This document shows positions 63,804 to 64,000 of a stretch of 64,000 nt of DNA, piece by piece. Made by a program: the position numbers and the translations under genes. The stretch covers positions 1,426,001 to 1,490,000 of the forward strand of contig NZ_QXJI01000001.1 in the NCBI RefSeq assembly GCF_003586305.1, in the 5' to 3' direction. Origin of the DNA: Cognatilysobacter tabacisoli. Lineage in GTDB: Bacteria > Pseudomonadota > Gammaproteobacteria > Xanthomonadales > Xanthomonadaceae. The notes under the pieces were generated by a model. The model saw only the letters and a program-made list of their open reading frames with translations, had not been told where the DNA came from and did no database searches. The first letter of the stretch is position 1. Each line of letters opens with the position of its first letter.

Positions 63804-64000
63804 ACGCGGCAGCCGACGCCGGCATCGACTGGGCCCGCGTCCGCGCGGACTTCCCGCTGCTCGCGCGCGAGGTGCACGGCAAGCCGCTGGTGTACCTCGA
63901 CTCGGCCAACACCGGCCAGAAGCCGGCCAGCGTGATCGACGCCGTCGACGACTTCTACCGCAACCACAACGCCAACGTCAGCCGCGCCGTGCACGCGCTC
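63800..64000 (+). CDS. sufS: Cysteine desulfurase SufS (5' part only)
   Basis: SufS is the PLP-dependent cysteine desulfurase that supplies sulfur for the SUF pathway. Only the first 67 codons are in the window. They give an N-terminal leader, then [39 protein letters not shown] and [13 protein letters not shown], matching the start of group-II cysteine desulfurases. The PLP lysine and active cysteine lie beyond the window. The ATG overlaps the sufD stop by 4 nt. Confidence 0.93.
   Translation, partial: MNAAADAGIDWARVRADFPLLAREVHGKPLVYLDSANTGQKPASVIDAVDDFYRNHNANVSRAVHAL

Overview
This 64 kb window is a GC-rich, densely coded chromosome segment from a gammaproteobacterium of the Lysobacteraceae/Xanthomonadaceae type (Lysobacter- or Luteimonas-like). 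Three things point there: a MurD2-MurL pair for L-glutamate-based peptidoglycan synthesis, a fused aspartokinase/diaminopimelate decarboxylase, and a suf operon led by an Rrf2 regulator. I found no tRNA, rRNA, CRISPR array, insertion sequence or prophage gene. Assignments come from reading motifs and gene order; no database search was possible.

Layout, left to right. 1-2.6 kb: petABC (cytochrome bc1), minus strand, petC cut by the window edge. 2.7-14.7 kb: a lytic transglycosylase, miaB, then phoH-ybeY-corC-DUF4105-corA with an amidohydrolase inserted on the other strand, then cstA (one frameshift) with its small partner ybdD. 14.9-25.7 kb: a secreted protein of unknown role, then a minus-strand peptide-utilisation block (DUF819 membrane protein, S9 peptidase, OPT transporter, two more S9 peptidases). 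26.2-31.1 kb: a multi-PAS hybrid histidine kinase followed by a receiver-EAL c-di-GMP phosphodiesterase. 31.2-38.4 kb: ssb, a polyprenyl diphosphate synthase, murD2-murL, lysAC. 38.6-47.9 kb: tandem PhzF proteins, an LRR-like protein, a glycine-zipper protein, an OsmC/hydrolase pair, an EF-G-2-type GTPase with a helix-hairpin-helix protein, two lipoproteins and an orphan PIN protein. 47.9-54.2 kb: two tandem DUF5916 proteins, a 3-hydroxybutyrate dehydrogenase and a SET-domain protein with a lysine-rich tail. 54.5-58.8 kb: a compact three-gene unit encoding a SLOG plus four-transmembrane protein, a TIR-transmembrane-TPR protein and a small unknown protein. 59-64 kb: a lipoprotein cytochrome c and the suf operon (regulator, sufB, sufC, sufD, start of sufS).

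The most interesting region is 54.5-58.8 kb. A TIR domain that keeps its presumed catalytic glutamate sits next to a SLOG domain tethered to SLATT-like membrane helices. This recalls the TIR-makes-signal, SLOG-senses-signal logic of Thoeris, but with a membrane module in place of SIR2. Other points worth checking are the single-base frameshift in cstA, a 41-codon ORF with a strong ribosome binding site coupled (GTGA) to the hybrid kinase, a palindrome on the -10 element of the suf promoter, and a strong hairpin between sufB and sufC.
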